From Corallococcus terminator (GTDB lineage Bacteria; Myxococcota; Myxococcia; Myxococcales; Myxococcaceae): a DNA stretch of 51,251 nt. The position numbers were made by a program, and so were the translations under genes. Below the pieces are notes generated by a model. That model was not told the origin of the DNA, ran no database searches, and saw only the letters and a program-made list of their open reading frames with translations. Where the stretch lies: assembly GCF_003611635.1 (NCBI RefSeq), contig NZ_RAVZ01000019.1:1-51251 (forward strand), given 5' to 3'. The first letter of the stretch is position 1. The number at the start of each line of letters is the position of its first letter. Of this stretch, positions 49,390 through 51,251 are shown one piece after another.

Positions 49390-50019
49390 TCACCGACGGG
49401 CGATCTTGAAGGTTCCACCGATGTTGAGGACGGCGGTCCCTTCCCGGCCACCGGCATTGACGCGGAAGGAGATCCTGTCGGACCAATGCAAGACGTCACC
49501 ATCCTTGACCCCGCCCTGGGTCCCGTGGAGCTGGTAGTAGATGGGCACGGTGTGGTGCCCGTTCTGGCCCAGCTTCTTCGTGGCTGTATGCCAGACCATT
49601 CCAGACTCCCTCATGTCTCCGACAGCGATGGCCACGAGCTTCTGCGAAACCCTGAACCCCCAGTTGACGTTGTTGAAGCGGCAGTTGTAGCGGACGCTGA
49701 AGATGCCGTTCCGGTCCGTGAAGATGTGGTTCGCCTTGTCGCACCTGACGACGTCGTAGTGCGGCCCATTGCCGTTGGGCTTCGGGATGAAGGTCTGAAC
49801 GCCTTCCTCCTCCACGGCGCCCTGCAGGCTCTTCGTCAACGCCTCCGACTCGGCGGCCGGCATCGGCTGGTCCCAGGTGATGTCGAGCGAGGTACCGGGG
49901 GTGCGGACCTCCGCACGAGTCCGCACATCGGAGCTCGGCGCCTGGGCCGCCGCGGTCATCGGCGTGCTGGAGATCAGTAGTGCGCCAAGCAGTGCTGCCA
50001 GAAGCCTTTCGACCCTCAT
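49390..50019 (-). CDS. Secreted protein of unknown function
   Basis: A 209-residue protein with a signal peptide (LLAALLGALLISSTPMTAAA). The mature part is beta-rich with a pair of cysteines (VVRCDKANHIF, VRYNCRFNN) likely to be disulfide-linked, followed by a sequence suggestive of a sugar-binding or lectin-like fold (NNVNWGFRVSQKLVAIAVG; HHTVPIYYQLHGTQGG). I recognise no family. It stands alone; 15 bases separate it from the convergent lipoprotein gene. The 243 bases up to the next gene show nothing I can call. Confidence 0.7.
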   Translation of the reverse strand: MRVERLLAALLGALLISSTPMTAAAQAPSSDVRTRAEVRTPGTSLDITWDQPMPAAESEALTKSLQGAVEEEGVQTFIPKPNGNGPHYDVVRCDKANHIFTDRNGIFSVRYNCRFNNVNWGFRVSQKLVAIAVGDMRESGMVWHTATKKLGQNGHHTVPIYYQLHGTQGGVKDGDVLHWSDRISFRVNAGGREGTAVLNIGGTFKIARR

Positions 50020-50262
50020 GGGAAAGCCCCTTTGCTCGCTGGGTGACCGGAAACTTGAGACGCCTCTCGTTTGGGAAACCCCCTCGCGATCCCGGGTGAT
50101 TCCGGCCCTGCCAACCCCCTGGCGGGCCCCGTCTCAATGGCAATCACGCAGCACCCGCGGCTCATGTGCGAAGCGCTGTCCTCAACACTGACGCCACACC
50201 GGGGGGACGTGGCAGCGACCTGCTGAGGACTTCACCATGCCGGCCCCTGAGGGGTGGTGGGC

Positions 50263-51251
50263 ATGGCGGACCTGCGCAGGGGCATCAGCATTCTCGACCT
50301 CGTCGGCTGGGCGCCTCCGGGCTCGCTCTCCATGGTGCCCGCCGATGTGGCCCGAGTGCTCGAGCAACTGGCGGTGCTCGATGTCCGGACGCTGGAGAGC
50401 CCGAACGCCTTCATCCACCAGGGCACCCTGCGCTCCCCCCTGGGCACCCTGCCCCCCCCATGCGGGACGCGCGGTCGATACGTCCGACCTTCGCTACGGC
50501 GTCCCGTTCCAGCTCGCCTTCCGGCGCGCCACGCCCGGCACCGGGCAGACGGTAGAGCCCTCGCCCTCGGGCTTCACGCTCGACCTGCTGCTGAACCGGG
50601 TGTCGGTGCCCATGCCCTTCACCGCCGCCCAGTGGGTGCCGGCGGAGGGCGTCCACCCTGCCCACCTCGTCAAGGACGTGAACGGCCGCAAGGTCCGGCT
50701 GGTCGCCAGCGGCGTCTTCCGCTTCGAGCTGCGCGCCGACGGGAGCTTCGACACCGGGTTCGTGGACAGCCCCGACTCCTTCGACCCGGACGCTCCCGCG
50801 GGTGCCGTCTTCCAGTGCTGGTTCGAGCCGCCCCACTTCGTCATGGGGAACGTCGGCGTCACGGTCCGCAAGGTCGTTCATCGACAGCTCCACCGCCGTC
50901 ACCCCCGACGCCGTGCTGGCCCGTGGACAGAGTGCCTCCTGGCAGGGCATCGCCATCGAGGAGGCCACGTTCTACTTCCCGGGCAACACGCCCGTGCTCG
51001 GCCGCGCGTCCCTGGGCATCAAGGACCTGCTGCTCGGCAGCCCCTTCGGACTCCAGCTCGAGGTGAACGCGGAGCTTGGCCGCGACCTCGCCGCCCACAC
51101 CGACCCGCTCGCCGCCAAGGTCCAGCTCTTCACCGAGGGCAACCCCACCGCCCTGCCCCTCACGAAGCTCGACCCGCGCCGATTCAGCGTCGCCATTCCC
51201 GGAGACGCGCCCCCTCGCGTGCGCGCCCACCTGCCCCAGCCGCCCCAGGGC
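50263..51251 (+). pseudogene. Frameshifted gene running off the window
   Basis: A large protein can be read only across three frames. It opens at ATG 50263 (GAGGGG ten bases upstream) in frame 1: MADLRRGISILDLVGWAPPG to LRSPLGTL. At an eight-C run (50452-50459) the sense text moves to frame 2: DTSDLRYGVPFQLAFRRATP and on to NVGVTVRK. Near 50871-50876 it moves to frame 3: SFIDSSTAVTPDAVLARGQS, then LGRASLGIKDLLLGSPFGL, open to the window end. One base is shifted at each point. It could be a real pseudogene, a phase-variable gene at the C tract, or two sequencing errors. Function is not recognised. Confidence 0.6.

Noticed and set aside
1-51251. CRISPR array, tRNA, rRNA or insertion sequence
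   Set aside because: Looked for regularly spaced repeats, cloverleaf-like CCA-ended segments, conserved rRNA text and transposase motifs; none seen by eye. A tRNA or covariance scan would settle it.

Overview
The window is about 51 kb of high-GC DNA with densely packed genes, strong third-position GC bias and many long antisense open frames that are shadows. Lipoproteins with short lipobox signals, a MopE-type Cys-Asp-Gly motif protein, DUF4214-like remnants, orphan type VI tip genes and many single-gene secreted enzymes point to a predatory soil myxobacterium (Myxococcota, Myxococcaceae; Corallococcus or Myxococcus would fit). That placement is inference from gene style, not from a marker gene. 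I see no rRNA, tRNA, CRISPR array, integrase or insertion sequence.

Region 1-8.6 kb holds single-gene envelope and secreted functions: a truncated PQQ-type propeller, an SGNH-hydrolase lipoprotein, a decayed secreted-protein pseudogene, an orphan TonB-like protein, a luciferase-like flavin monooxygenase divergent from a lyase-like beta-helix lipoprotein, a Cys-rich lipoprotein, and an MmyB-type regulator divergent from a small membrane protein with a perfect 7-bp inverted repeat between them.

Region 8.7-14.1 kb is a five-gene minus-strand operon for an adenosylcobalamin-dependent diol/glycerol dehydratase: small subunit, a fused large+medium subunit, the two reactivase subunits and a free-standing GlcG/HbpS domain protein. 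All key large-subunit active-site residues are conserved. The shell-targeting N-terminal tails are missing, and no shell proteins, aldehyde/alcohol dehydrogenases or adenosyltransferase are nearby, so this looks like a cytosolic enzyme.

Region 14.3-23 kb has a PDZ membrane protein and two coupled small membrane proteins, then a VgrG cassette on the minus strand: VgrG with a transthyretin-like tail, a LysM-amidohydrolase fusion and a soluble propeller-like protein. No other type VI genes are present. The LysM-amidohydrolase is the best candidate for an undescribed effector.

Region 23-31 kb has RNase HI, a GH43-like lipoprotein, a Fur-box-controlled catecholate-siderophore ABC transporter (YclQNOP/FatBDCE type) and a MarR-S41 peptidase pair. 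Region 31-39 kb has a MopE-motif lipoprotein, a membrane-anchored tandem L7/L12-like domain protein, a SnoaL-like protein, a LysR-cupin divergent pair with two in-phase dyads, a metallophosphoesterase, an Ig-like lipoprotein and a CAP-domain lipoprotein.

Region 39-51 kb has a secreted coiled-coil protein with an internal duplication and a possible PD-(D/E)XK C-terminus, translationally coupled to a shortened beta-helix protein. It also has a glyoxalase-fold protein, several hypothetical secreted or membrane proteins, a membrane-spanning methyltransferase, a 56-residue secreted peptide, RidA, a netrin/TIMP-like membrane protein and, at the right edge, a gene broken by two frameshifts, one at an eight-C tract. 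Many convergent pairs are separated by strong GC hairpins without a U tract.
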